From Acanthaster planci (lineage: Eukaryota; Echinodermata; Asteroidea; Valvatida; Acanthasteridae): a stretch of DNA of 64,000 bases. Each line of letters opens with the position of its first letter. Within the stretch, counting starts at the first letter, position 1. The notes below the pieces were generated by a model. That model made no database searches. It saw only the letters and a program-made list of their open reading frames with translations, and was not told where the DNA came from. Location: contig NW_019091676.1 of the NCBI RefSeq assembly GCF_001949145.1, forward strand, positions 254,231-318,230, written 5' to 3'. Of this stretch, positions 33,789-47,640 are shown piece by piece. The position numbers and the translations under genes are program-made.

Positions 33789-36700
33789 TGAGTCTGAGCC
33801 AACCTCTTTTCTCCCCAATAGGTCCTGATGCTAACAGTTAATCAATACTGTAATTGTCAGTATTGATTGTGCTCTTGAGAGAAAGACTGCTTGTCTGACC
33901 TATCGAGCCACAGCAGGCCGTCAAGAATGAGTGGTATGGATCAGCGCTGAATTATTAAAAACGTGAGCAGCAGCATCGGAAAAAAGTATCTTCAGCATGG
34001 CTAGTCTTACAAAATGATCCATTGACGTGAAAGTGAGTCAAGCTTTCTTTTCCAGGGTTTCATTTCAGAGAACAGTGGAAAGACTTTTTATTGTGTTTCG
34101 TGCTGTATGTCACCTGCTGTATGTTTTATGGCTGCATTTCAGTGGGGGTGGGGTAAAGAGATATTAGAGGGAGTGTCAGTGAACCCATTTTTGTATCCAT
34201 GTCAGATTAGCTGAAGCCGTCCTTAATCCATGAAAATCAGGAGTCACGAAGCCCAGATGCTGTTGCTTGATGTTTCATTCTGTTGGAAATGTAATCCATT
34301 GTAAGATTTTGCTAGATGTAGAATGGTTCCTAGCCAAACCTAGCTCCAGTGTTACAGAGAGATATTCATACTAGGTTTTGGTAATTATATTTTGTGATGA
34401 AGTTTCAAAGGAACTAACAACTGCAAAAGAGCTATTTAGTTATTAAATTTTATCACAGATTTTTTTGTGTACCTTTATATTTTTGGTTATTAGATATTAA
34501 GGGCACCTTAGAGTGTTTGTGACACCATGGCTTGTAAGTTTGATGAAATCTTGCAGAAAGTCATACGTGTATGCTTCCGTTATTCTTTCAACATAGGCTT
34601 TACTTGCACAGTGGAAAGCTTGTTTAAAAAAAAGCTGAATATGGTCAAAATAATCTCCAAAAATCAAAACGAGAAGTGGAGAGATTTCTTCCCTAACAAA
34701 AATCACGGCTTATAAAGTTTCACGTTTTATAAACATGATCCCACCCTGTAGGTCCAGGAATTGCCAAATTACAGAATGGCGTCATTATTTCTCTTTCTTT
34801 GTCAGGCTTGCACAGGCAAGTCTGCTTGACCAAGTTTGTTTGAGAGAGGCAGTCATCTGCAAGACACGAAACATAATGAAAATGCTAAATTGAAGTCGTG
34901 TGCTTCAGTTGTGATGGCCCTCTGATTATTATATGAAGGGTGAGCATTGAAGGCAGTTTCTTGACGCCATATTCCCTTTGTTGGTCCATTCCATCACAAA
35001 CTGAATGTGGTTCCTGAAGCAGAACAGTTGCCATGGTCACCAACAATGAGTATCCAATCCTCACTCTACTTTGGTACACTAAAGCTCTACATCACTGAGA
35101 GACATCTTGAAGATCTCGTATCCAAAAACATTCGACGGTAGAGAAAGTAACAAGTAAATATTTGTAAGTGACCGAGGAAGTCGTGGCTGAGTCAGTTACA
35201 AAACCTGAGGCACCTCTACAGAGTTGTTTATCACTGTCCCTCTCCTGTCAAAGTAAATATTAGAGATCCTCCTCAGTGTTCATTTGAAGAGCGAGCGGTT
35301 GATGAGCGCTCTCATCCCAACAGCCTTAGGACCCCATTTAAGATTGGGAATGGCTGTAATTTGCCCCCGGCACGGTAGTGGACGCTACGTCTCACAGTGT
35401 CATCTGTAGGTAAGGGCCCCAGGCTCTGCTCTTTCTGTGACCATGAGTACTCGGTCCTGGCTTCTGTGGACGGATCAGAAATAAGTCCATCACTCTTGAT
35501 GCCAATGAAACTGGTATTTTAAATCTCTGTTAATTCCTGGAATTTGACATCCACTTGTATTAGATTTAGGACAAAGCCAGCGTAGCTCTAAATCTCTGTT
35601 GATCAGCTTACTATGAACTTGCCATTGTCACTAGGGCCATCTTCATGAAGCTTTGGTGTGTGATGTCATGCTTGTGCAACAACATTTCTCATTTTATGTC
35701 GCTGATCTGATCGCCTGAGTTTCTCCTGTAAAGTGATGTTGATTTCGGTTTAGTTCAGTGGTGAAGATTGGCCAATTCAGTCCTTCCCTGTCTGTAGTTT
35801 ATGGATAGATTTGATGGTTGGTCAATCTGTTGGTTGTTCAGCGTGTTATTTGTAGACTCAGAAGGAAGCAGTGTTTGTCGGACCTATTCTTTATTTTTTT
35901 TGTTGAATAACTGGTTTATTTGTTAGTTTATTTAGGCAGTACATCAGCAAAAAAGTAGCCCATCTGTTGCCAGTTCCCCAGGCAGAAACTCCAAAACTGA
36001 CTTTTTTAAAATTGAATTCCTGCTCTTATGAAACTTGATTTCAGGATAACATAAATTGATTAAATTTAGCCCAGCCAATTAGAATTGAGTGAAAGTAGTA
36101 CCCCTTACAGTGCATAGCAACCAAAAGAACATTAAAAGCAACGGAACTGTTCGCTTTTCTCATTTTGAGAAGAACAGTTCGTCAGTCCTGTGGACGGATA
36201 GCCTGTATCAATGACGATATTTGTTTGTTAATCAGTCAAAGTGTGTTGGCTGGCTGGTCGGTGCAGGGAGAAGTGGAGAGATATCTGTTGAATTATTGGA
36301 TAGTTCTTGCCCACTTTCAGCCAATTTGTTTGCCAGTCTGCTCAGCCGTCATTTGCTTGTTGCCACTTGAAACGGTATTGTAGTACATGTAACAAGCCGA
36401 GTTCGTCTATAATGTGTGACAGAGGAGCGTATTAAGCAAGGTGTCACAATGTAACTCGTGACGCCTGAACGTCCTTCTCCTGGACACGCTAGTTTTATCT
36501 CGGTGTACAGGGTACATGTATTCGCTAACCACATACCCTCCAACCCTTTTCCTTCTGAATGCACCTTCCTTCCTGACAACCCTCTTGTCCAAACAAACAG
36601 AAACCCCACCTCTAGTGGTAGTCGCGTCACTCCTCTTCATTTCTCTCTCACCTCAAGGACCTTGCTGTTTCACCCCCCCCAATCATCAAAGCCAGAGTGA

Positions 36701-37118
36701 CAGTAAAGGATGCAGCTATTGTAGCAAGTTTACAACCGTCTCAAACAACCAACCCCTCATTGGCTATGATTGGCTAGCGATTCTCCCCCTTAAGCTCTGC
36801 AGATTCGCCTGGCCCGCTCACCCTTTATCTGTCTTTCAAGAGAGAGTTAATCCACCCCTTAAGGCTCTTAAATGATGATCGCCGAAACCCACCCATGCGA
36901 CATGGGAAGAGAAAAAAAGTAAATGAAATAGATTGTTAAGCTAGGCGCTATGCACACTTTGAAAAACTTTTATTAACAGGACTTATGCAAAATATCATGA
37001 AGAAAATGGCCTTGCCACCGATTGGGGAAACGAGGGCCAACCCTCTCCCGTTCTCGAAAAGAAGGGGCCGTTTACTGTTTTGTCGTTGATTTTAACTAAA
37101 GTGGGAGGAGGACGATTT

Positions 37119-37228
37119 GGGGGACTTTTTCTTTTCCCCCTCCTCAAACTACGGAGAAATTGAGCCATGCCCCCGCCCCGAAAGGCCATTAAAGGTATAT
37201 AAAGAAATTCCCCTTTTTGGGGTCAACG
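37119..37228 (+). repeat. Dispersed repeat family B, copy 2
   Basis: Shares GGGGACTTTTTC and AAAGGCCATTMAAGG followed by ATAAAGAAA with 1043-1143, in the same order and orientation. It is a remnant of a transposon present at least twice here. Confidence 0.55.
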
Positions 37229-38839
37229 AAGAGAAATATTCAATCTCCCCCGAAAAAAATATTCTGGAACTGCCCTTGTGTTTTGATGAAAATAATACAA
37301 TATACAGTAGTTGCAAAATTGATCTCAAGTTCGACACGAGGAAATTCACTTGTCGGTCATGTCAAATCACGTTAGTATGAAATCGAGTAGCTGCCACTGT
37401 TGAAAATAAATATTCGATAAACATGACTTATACTGAAATACTACTCGACAAAAAAGGTCAGGACCAAAAGCAATTCCGGAACGGCTCGAGACACCTCATG
37501 CTGTCATTTAAAAGTCTGCATGTTTAATAAAGTTCCACCGACGTGTAAGTTCGAGCGTGCGTGACAAACTAACACAAAGTCAGGGTTAAAAAAAAGATTC
37601 TTTACTCGGTGGGCTCGGCAGCGTGCAGAGGTCATGGCTTTGCTAACTGTATGTTTTTTTGTCTTGACTCCTGGAGTTAGATTGGTACTGTGATGGGTAC
37701 TGTACCTGCATTAAAGAGATCCACTCTCTTCTAAGTGTGGATTTTAGTGGTTACTCTGTAAACGGGCGGCCATTTGACATGAACGCTACAGAAAAAAAGC
37801 CACGAGCGTGCACGTGTCGCGCCGTTTCAAAAACTTTACCAAACATTGGCAGTAGACGCTGAACAGCCACTTGTGGCTTTGAATGAACATGGCAAACTGT
37901 CTGTTTGGAGAACAGTCGTGAGTCGTTTAAGACGATTTTTTTTGGGGGGGGGAGATGTTAACCAGAAACACACATTATAAAGTATATATTGATTAATCCA
38001 GTGAAATGTCCATAAACAAAGTAGGGGCTTCAAAGAGCATTTGTCCACGAATTCGGGGTTATATTCGCAGTGGACGCCATTTTCTAGCCTTAAGCGTAAT
38101 CTTGCAGGGAGCTCGATGGCACAGTACGATCGTTCCCCGTCACGTGTACTCGCCGGTGGATACATTCAACTTTAATCAATAAGATTGATCCCGAAAGTCT
38201 CCCGCCAAAAAGGCGTTGCGTAGAAACTATTGAGCAGAAGGAGGGCGGTTACTGGCAGGCTGCTTCCCTTATTTCACAGTGCTGCGTTCGATGTTACGTA
38301 TGCCCACTAAAAGGCACTGCTTCTTTAGAGAGGAAAATGAAACAGTGTTGTTTGTCCGCCGTGGGGGGAGGGGGGTATTCCAGAAGAAAAGAAAGAAAAA
38401 AAGAGAAAGAACTGGCAGACCGAGAACGACCAGAAATGACACCTGTAAAAAAGGGCAGCAAATAGCCTTTGTGTAGCTTTCAGTGGTATGAAAGGGGGAC
38501 CACCTTTTCCAATTACTTTAGGATAACACACTGCGCTACACATTTTGTCATCATGACAAACACTCATTTCGTGCGCAACAATAACGTGTGATAAATGTGA
38601 ACCATTCCTTCTTATTTTCCAATTGCGGCAATTGATGGGCGGCGCCTTACCAAAGAGCTTCATCGAAATGCTCCACAGTGCCTCTGATGGTTGTGCCAGG
38701 TCGTCATTAATAATTAGCAGAATTTTGCAGAGCCATTATGTGTTGAAGTTGTACCAAAAGGTGACCTTCAAACTCATCTAACTTTCAACGGTGAACAACA
38801 GCACCTACCATGTACACGTGTATGTGCCAATCTGCCCCG

Positions 38840-39027
38840 AGCAGAAGCACTCCCTCATCGGTTGAAAAGAGCCAAATTGGTCGGGAGTGTTCATATTGTT
38901 GGCAGCGATGCGACTGCAACGCTTGCGTTTCATAGTCGTTCGTTAACCATCGATGCGCACTTATTACCAAAGGAGCCTCCGTTGCCAGGAAAATTACGCC
39001 CTCTCGTGGTCCAGCTCGGAGCCCATA
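38840..39027 (+). repeat. Dispersed repeat family A, copy 2
   Basis: Matches 14371-14558 along its whole length. It ends with a CTCF-like word, TTACGCCCTCTCGTGG (38994-39009), that is better preserved than in copy 1. Confidence 0.75.
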
Positions 39028-40269
39028 TCGTGGTGTGTCGCGCGCAGTATGTACGGCGATATAAGCAAATGGATATAATCATGGAGGAATAAAAATGGTG
39101 GGTGTATAACTCACGGGCAGAGCTCTACGGCCGTGGGTCAAACGTTGATTATACGAAATCATTCACGACACGTGATTGGTAACCTGCCAATCGGATTTCA
39201 ATGATTTATTTGTGAATTCCCAGATTACACACGCACCCCAAATCTAAGAACGCGCGCGTTTGTGGTGCCTCCGTAGTGTAATGGACCTTATTCACGTGGA
39301 AGCCAGTTTTGATTTTATTCCTTGAATCTGTTTTATAAAATGTAATTCGTCGATTAGGATGGCACCAGACTGGTTCATAATTGTCGTGTGTTCCAAGCCC
39401 CCCTTCCAGTGTTATTTTCTAACTCTGGCTTCAAACAGTGGGTGCGTGTAGGTTAAACTTACACGAGAGCGTTCGTTTAGCCATCACGTGATCCTCGTGC
39501 CTGCCCTGGTGTCAGCCACCGCTACCCTGGCTGGCGAGCGTGTCTTTGGAGACTGTCCGAGTGTAATGACGTCACGAATGGACTGTTCGAGCATGGACGT
39601 ACATGATGGAACGTGGTGGGGACCTTTTTTTCGAGAATGCCTTGGCAAATACACTGCAGCGTTCGATTAGCCTCATTTCGAAGCTTCCCTTGCGTGTAAC
39701 ACTGGTGTATTCAGGAAAGCTAATCGAACGCACCCACTATAAGGTACATTTTGTATGCTTAATCACAAAATTTGAAATGAATCATTCGAGCAGACAAGCA
39801 CTAAATTTTATTGCTTCATATTTACTCTTAACGTTTACAAAATGAAAAGCTAATCTCTCTTTCAATTTGAACATTGCCGACCCATGAAGTAGTCTGTGGC
39901 GTCTCTTCGGAACTACATGGATTGATTCTAATCCTAATTCTCGGCCTTCAACCGATCTCCCCGTCGGGCAACTCAATGAGCCGTCAACCATGAACACAAT
40001 GGAGCTAGCTCTCGTCTCTTGTGTTGCAATTTATTTAGTAATTAACCGTCGAAGTAGTTATTCTCTCGAAGGCCAGGGGAACGTTTTGGACACATCGCAT
40101 TGGAGAGTCTATAACAAAGACTTTTTATAACTAATATTGAAACTTAATCAACCGTAATAGTTACCAACGAACACAGTCGACCAAAATTCGTTACATCAGG
40201 AAATACTGAGCGGAAGAGTCTCGCTCTTTGTTCACCGTCATGTTGCCTGCTTTCTATAATCCTTCCAGT

Positions 40270-40388
40270 AGAGGCTTTGCGTGGTAGCCATCTTGCAGGA
40301 CAGTTCCTTTATTCAAGGGAAACCTCCTTTGTGCATACCTTTTGAACAAAAGAGCAATCCTGTAAGATGGCTTCTGTTCAAAACCTCT
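40270..40388. mobile_element. TA-flanked MITE, copy 2
   Basis: The left end is GAGGCTTTGCGTGGTAGCCA and the right end, reverse-complemented, is GAGGTTTTGAACAGAAGCCA. Both touch TA (CAG-TA at the left, TA-CAG at the right). The inner block GGGAAACCTCCTTTGTGCAT is shared with the copy at 9709-9825. Confidence 0.75.
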
Positions 40389-41710
40389 ACAGTGCTTATT
40401 TCTGTCCACCCACCTTGAGGTCGTTCCCGGGCCGAGTCGAGTTTCTGCTGCAGCTATCGAACTTGGCATGAGGGCGCCTTGGTGACTAGCCGAGTCTAAA
40501 TGCCCGCAGACATTTTTCATGAATGGTGCCAATATTCGATATTGGGTCGAAGGTTCACGGGTGTACTTTGCCTTCGTTTGTCTTGACAGCAAGGCAGAAT
40601 ACACGTGTATTGCGTAATTATTGCTTACTCTTGTAGGTGATTTTTTCTACTTAAAGAATGAACTGCCCATAATTCGCATTTTCAAGGCCCAAAACCCCGA
40701 TTCCAAAAGCCAAACTTGCCGGAGTTCGTCAACGCAGTCAGCCACACGTCAGTCACAAGCTAAGTCACATGATGTTGCAGTGACAGAGAATGACCGACGA
40801 CAACGCCTTCGTCACATTCGAACGGTTTGTGACCTTGCTAGGGACTGGATTGCACAGTACTTGCTAATTTTCCACTTTAAATTCCCCATTCTGTATGCCT
40901 ACCTCACCGAAAGGGATACATATAGTTTGATTATGAATTGTTAACATCTATTCCGCTCCTTTGACTCAAGATAATTAAGCACAGCATATAATGTTATTGG
41001 ATACTTTCTTCTGGTATCCAGGCGAAATCATAGCTGATATCACCGTCTTTGATAACTGTTCAGGACATGCAAGTCTCGTCGAAACGCCATCTTGGAGCCA
41101 GTGTACTGCGACCATATATAAGATAAGCGCAGAGCAGTCACCGTATCATTCAATGTAGTGCCTAGTTGTTGCTGCTAGGGGGTTGCCGAGCAACTGCATT
41201 ACCTGCAAGGTTTACCAACTTGCGCCTTAGCCCTGATCGTATAGCGGTGCCTCTTTGTATTGTTCTCATAATGGCCATGTACAGTTGCTAAGCAACGGTA
41301 GCCTTGGATCCAATTACTCTTGAATGATTGCGATACATCTGCCCCAAAAGATAAACCGTTGAGTTCTATATCTTGTTTAACAGAGTGTGACTAATGAAAT
41401 GGTCACAGGAGTACTACTGTATACTGTTAATGCGCTGACAATTAGGCGTAAAGCAATACCATGGGAACGGGGAAATTTGTGTGTACATATATACTCGAAC
41501 AAAATGACAAAGGCCATTACGGCGTTTTATTATTTTGATAACAGCTGTATTGACGGTCTTCCGTAAACAAACCTGGCGTTTTGCGAGGCTTGTTGGGCGC
41601 GTTGTTTCTCCCATGGGGTTTGTCTTCCAGCCTTAAGTGGCGCCCCTTTTTTTGTAAAGATTGTTACCACTGTTGGAAAATTTCCAACCAACTCGGGCGG
41701 CGACCCTCAC

Positions 41711-42030
41711 CCCACCCAACCCAACATAACCCAACACAAGCTAACCATATCCCAGGCCCACCCATCCTACACATTCCACTCAATTCTGTAAACCTACCCT
41801 ATCCACCCCACCTCACCCCAACCCAACCCAATTCAACACAACCACAACAACCCTATCTAGATCCTGTCAACCCCAAACCTTGTCCCAGCTGATCTCACTA
41901 CACCCATAACTCCATGCTACGCCACACCAACTCAACCCCTCCACCAAACCGACACAATTAATCCCTCGAAACCCAACTTAATATACCCCCCACAAAAGCA
42001 ACCCAATTCAACCCAGTTCAACCCCTTTTA
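41711..42030. repeat. C-rich, G-poor CCCAAC-type tract
   Basis: About 320 bases dominated by CCCAAC, CCACCC and CCCAACACA words. The plus strand is almost free of G, so the minus strand is a long GGGTTG-like G-rich run. The frame at 41581-41892 is a by-product. Confidence 0.7.
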
Positions 42031-45000
42031 GAGAGCAACACGACCCACCGAATTCCCTTCCAACCCATCGACTTGCAGCCCGTGCTGGCCTAACCAAAAC
42101 CTTTGAAAATGTTCTGTACCATGTTGGGCCACGCTCGCCCGCCCGCCCGCATGCTGAGTCCGGCTAAAAATTAACGAGCTTCTAATGAGAGCTGGAAGTA
42201 TAGCGCCTTGTGGCTGCAATCATATCGCGTATAGACGGGCTTGTCCCACCCTACTGCAGACAGTGTGGACTCGGGTTCGGCCGCATCACACAGCTGATTA
42301 TGGTTAATTGAGTCTTCCCTTTGCTTCATCTATAAGATTTACGATGCATGAAATTACCCTCCACTGTTGCAGGGGTAATTTCGTCCATTCGACCACCAGT
42401 AGTGAGTCCGGATTCGCTCAAAATATCGTGAGTAGTGAATGAGCTCGGCAGTGCCATTTTTTCCTATCCGCACGCATTTTCAGAACGCGAATGGACGAAA
42501 ATTGAAATTCATTCAAGAGAGAATTAAGGCTTGGTTTCTCTGCGTACTCCTTCCTTTCCCCCACCTGATTGGTTTTCTTCAACACACTCACCCCTACGTT
42601 CCTCCCCCCCCCTGCTTCAAAATGTTAAAATCAGATTGCAGATGAGTCCATCCGCGCTTTGCGAGCGAGTGGGTGAGCTCCTAACTGAATGTAACCTGTC
42701 GCAACAAAATTTGAGTTAAGTCGCATCCTACTCTATTGAGGGTTCAAACTCAAATTGGAGTGGAGGTCAGTTTAGGGGATTTGTAATACGGTAAGAGTAA
42801 CCCTTGACCTATTTATTTCAATATTTTTCGTAGGATCATACATGTTAAAATGTCATTTTCTCAGCAATTTTGACGATAGCGTTATTCGTGCCTGGTCTGA
42901 AATGTTTAAGCGGTGCCCGCAACAAGGTCACAAAGCTGCCAGAATAATGTCACATTATATTTTTCCCCTAAGTGTTCCATGTACATACCATTGGAAAGCT
43001 CTCTTTTCAAAAATACCAATATCTCAATTTCGAAAATTTTGGCTTTCAGCTCATTTTGTGGTGACCTGTCACAAATATGATGGGGCCTCGTGGAGGGGAG
43101 TATACGGCTTTTTCCTGAACGGAAGAAGAGAAAAAACTATTCTCCGATCTGAAGAAACTCATGCCTCTACTGTATTGTCACTTAATAGGTAGTTGGTACG
43201 GTGGTTCGTCGCTTTCATTTACAAGTAAATGACGATTTTTGTGTTGGCCCTGACATCCGTCTAATCGTGCAAGTTCGCTTGGAGACCTCCGTGGCATCAA
43301 AGTTCTTTCCGTGCATTACTACCATCCAGCGAACTCCTCTCAAAAGACAAATTTAACGTACCAAGCGCATCAGTTGCCAATTGAGCATGAGCCCGTCGCC
43401 ATAGCGATCAGCTCTGTGTTGGACCACTGACTAAACACTCTTCGAAGCTGATTTCATCACCCCATTTAGTCAAGCAGATTGCTTGACTGACTGCCGACCT
43501 TTCTCAGTGATGAAGACGCAGAATCACGTCAGATGTTGCATAAATGCACTCTGCTAAGTGCCGCGAACCCTCACTGATGTCAAAAAGACTTTTTTTTTTA
43601 CTTCGCACTCCAGCACTGTTATCACGTTTCTTTTACCCGTGTACGTGAGAAAGTGACCTCTTTTTTACGGTTCGTCTCGGGTGGTGCGTAGGCCGTCTTC
43701 ACTGACGCGTACAATTGATCAATCTTCATTACCGGTACCTGATGTCACCTCCAGAGGAAGTCGCTAAAACTCTGCTAAACCCTGGACGTTTGGACGGAGA
43801 GGATTGTTCACCCTAATATCTATTGCATGCTTTAGTCAATATTGTAGAATTCGTACTGCTTAGAAAAAAAATTAACCCAGTGCAGTATGGAAGAAAATGT
43901 TTGCACATGACATTGTGTGCAGGGCATTACTTTTCGGCAGTAAGCTTGCTATGTGACCGTGCGTGCAGATTGAGCGCAGTGAAATGTTGGGATGACTGTC
44001 GACCAGTTGGCAACCTTGATCCCAGTGCTATTGCCTTAGCACTTGGAGTCGCAAAAAATGGATGTAGAAGAGAAACAACAATATTGCCACTTTGAATTGA
44101 GAGTGAGCCCCGCGCGATTCGGCCAGCCCTTAACTGCTCATCTGTTTACCTTGATAACAACAGACAGCGTGGCAAATTGTGATTCTTGGCAGATTTCTCG
44201 ATTCATCCAGACTGATACCAGATTTTATTCCGGACTTCAATTCAGGGATGAGAAAAAAAAGCTGCTTATTTCCACTAGGGATTTATTGGGTTTCTTTATA
44301 ACAGTAGTGCGTGCGTTTTATCAAGCTAAAACCTGGCATTTCCCGCTTTGTGGACAGGTCTCCCGCTAATGCCGTTGTGCGCATGTAATTTAAATGCAAA
44401 TTTTTGCCGGTAAACGTGTGGACGTTTTCGTGTTTGTAATTGCTGTCTGCGTAGCGAGTCGCACAAATTATGTTAAAGAAACGTCTGAGAAATTGCGTGC
44501 TCAATTAAAGGACAAATTTTGTCTCAAGAATACAACCTTAATTATGTAAAAGCTATTAGTCCATAATAGAAACGGTAGTTTTAGATCAGCATTGAAAGCC
44601 TATATGGATGTACTCGAGATTTGCAATCGGACAAAATATCCTCAGTAAATATAACTCCCAGTAAGACAGATACATACAAATTAAATGTACCAAAAAGTAT
44701 CAACCGTTACGCTCCCCTCAGATTCAATCGCTTTTGTGTCTATTGCAATTGTGTGACATTAAGAAAAGCTGGTAGTGGTGAATGACATATACACGAATGG
44801 GAAAAGGGAACTATTCGCGCCACGATACAAAGTTTAAAGGGCACAGTCACAGACCAATGCGTCAAATTTCAGGTAGTCGTGCAAAAAAAGGTTACAGTGC
44901 AACATTATAACTCAAACAGAGCGGTACTCAGATCTTAAAACTAAGTTTTAGAGACTAAGCCATGTTTTCTATAAAATACAACTTTCCCCTCAAAATGTTT

Positions 45001-46731
45001 CTGTGTCAAACCGGCAACGCTCTTTTGTACAGTGGCCCATAGGCGTACGGTTCGACAGCCATTACTTGGGGCCATCCCCTGTGTCTGCTGATCACGTGCT
45101 TGTCGTCTTTGTTCTTTGCTTGTTGTCAATCTTATCGTATCCAGAATTCCATCTTGCCCTTTGCTGAAAAGGCTGTCCGAGAATCCGACTGAGAGAAAAG
45201 TCCCCGCCAAAAGAACCATTTGACATATCGATCTGTTTGTTGCTTTCTTTATCCGCTCTTTCTGGTATAGAATGTCTCCTCCCCCGAGATGCCATTCGGC
45301 CTTCTCAATGCTCATCTCAAAATATTATGGCATTAACGCTAAAATCGTGCCATCTTTTTGGTTGTCGGCACACAATACACGATTCTGTTAGTTCGTGCTG
45401 CTCTTCGCGCAGATCATGCTGCGAGCGACTATCGATGACAGTGGCCTGTAATTCCTGTGCGGCATGGCCCGGTGAGAAGCAAGCATGATGGGTGGGATAT
45501 GAACGTTTCATTCTTTGATAAGTGGCCTTCAGTACGGGTTTTTTGTGCTTTCCCAAAACATCAATATTACTCGCTCAATGCTCTATTTACAATTAGAAGA
45601 TAGAAGGGGTTCGATCGATGAAATTCTGTCCGGTAAGAGTCGTTTGGCGTGTAGTGCTAAAAGGTTTATGCAATGGTTTGGAGATAAAATTTTCTTTCCA
45701 TCTCGTTGGATTAATACTGCATAGTTTCTCTCCATTAAAAGTTTCCTGAAGTTAACACAGTGCAAACGGAATGGGCAGTTGGACTGCCTCATTTAATCTT
45801 GCAACTTGTTTACTGAAAGTCTTGATGGCTGTGAACGTTGAATCTGTTCTTCCCAAGTTTCCATTTCCAGAAATTCCGCTTGCGCGTAGGCTGGAACAAA
45901 CTTCCAGGCGAGGTTTTCATCCTCGTCCGCTGCACGTGCACAACTTTTCTCAACTCACGCTGCGTGCGACGTGATTGCCCGCCGATTTCATACCCACCAC
46001 ATTTACATTTAGGCCTAGGTGTGTACAGATTTTCTTTGTTTTTCAAGGAACTACATTTAAATTCAAGAAGGCCAGGTAACGCATTGATAATAACAGGCAA
46101 AAAGAAGGAATTGTATAGACGAAAACAATGCTCTGAAGACATTTATGAAAGAAACACAGGACACGCCAGCCTTCAGCCTTACAAAATAATTCTCAGTTCA
46201 ATAGAGGCAGGCTGGATTGAATAACAGTATTCTTAGAAGTTTGATGTTCTTTTTCAAATTGTAATTATTATTTTTGTTGCACGCCGTAAAACCCCTTAAT
46301 CAATCGGGATTAATTCCAGTCTGCATTGGATTTTGTCTCCGAATATAACTGTCTGTAAGACGCCTTCAAGGGCGCGCTGCCGTCTACACGCTTGTTAACG
46401 GGGCAACAGCGCGTGAGAACGGGCTGTTGCCGGGTAATCCTCCCCTAATCACCTTGCCAATTCCTAAGTTGGCCTGGCTTCAGCCGGAGATTTGTCATAA
46501 GCTTGCTCACTCAACGGCTTTACTGATATAAGCCGAATGTTAAGAAGCTCCGTTCCTTACGGCCAAACACAACAGCGATGTTGTGCAAGAGGTTATTCCC
46601 TTTCGTGCTTTTTATTGTGCGGGAGCGGTATGTCATAATACATGTATACGACGGCTTGGTGTGACTGTGGAGATATGACAAAGTTTTAATACAAAAGAAG
46701 CATTTAGACATTTAGAATGTTAGTTAGGCTT

Positions 46732-46760
46732 TTTAATTTAATTAATTAATTAATTAATTT
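46732..46760. repeat. (ATTA)n microsatellite
   Basis: About seven TTAA/ATTA units in tandem. Confidence 0.85.
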
Positions 46761-47640
46761 TGATTAATTTTAACGATGATTTTAGAATTGACCCTGTTAT
46801 CCCCAGAAGCAACTTTGTTTATTTTTATTTTCTTTTAATTATTTTTGCGCCCGTCGGCAACTCAGTTCATTTATTCTTGTTTTTCTTGTTGACGTGAGGT
46901 ATATGCTTTCATCCACATAATGTGCATGATTATCAACATTTTTATTAGGATTTCCAACATTTTTGAAATCGCAGCAACAATGTCGATCATGTTTGAAAAT
47001 TCTGTCTGCATTCGTACAATTCGGATTTAATGGTTGTGGGTTTTCGTCCTGTTAGAATTAATAACGGTGACGCATAATGGTTTATTACTTTTTATTGCCA
47101 TTGATGCAAGGAATCATTCTTCTTTTTTTTACTGGATTCCGATGTGTTCGTATTTTTATAATCATGTTTCCTCAGCAGTTCATTCCGACCCTGACTAGTC
47201 GTAGCCTGTCGCGTCAGGCAGTGTTCGTTGGGTGGTTTATTATTCACCATGACGTCAGCCCTAACGACGTGAGATGGCGTGCGGCACAACCGCTGATAGC
47301 ATATGCTCACTGATGAAGGCATTACCAAAAATACATGCGCGTCGTATCGTGTGCTGTGTGTAGCGTGCGCAACCCACCGACTGGCGAGAGAGGATCAATC
47401 CCCCAATCAACCGTCTGTGTATGTTTGCTCCTCCATTGGCGGCCTAGGTTTCCATTGTCATCGGTAAAGAGGTGGATTTTCTATTGATTGGAGTTGTTGA
47501 TATGTAAAACAAGCCACCCGAGTAACGGTGCTGGGCTATCCTGTAAGACGTTAGTTCTTGGCTGTGGAAAATCATGTCTGTGTTTGTCATCATAAAATCG
47601 TATTTTGTGACGATATGAAAAGTCGGAGGAACAATTAAAT

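Larger units (their letters stand above)
32094..47640. other. Long gene-poor stretch
   Basis: After the LRR 3' UTR I find no exon that I can support over about 15.5 kb. Contents include CTCF-like words (32970, 33774, 38994), transposon family copies (37119-37228, 38840-39027, 40270-40388), a C-rich G-poor tract (41711-42030) and an ATTA microsatellite (46732-46760). The many open frames (for example 42842-43192 and 43823-44369) lack domains or codon bias. It may hold regulatory elements or non-coding transcripts that cannot be seen by eye. Confidence 0.5.

Noticed and set aside
36458-36875. Overlapping plus-strand frames around 36.5 kb
   Set aside because: Pro/Ser-rich low-complexity translation with no domain. 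Both strands are open in several frames, as expected for skewed composition.
41581-41892. Pro/His-rich 103-codon frame
   Set aside because: Produced by the CCCAAC low-complexity tract, which lacks stop codons on that strand.
42842-43192. 116-codon frame with ATG
   Set aside because: No recognisable domain, no splice partners and no codon bias. It resembles other chance frames in this AT-rich spacer.
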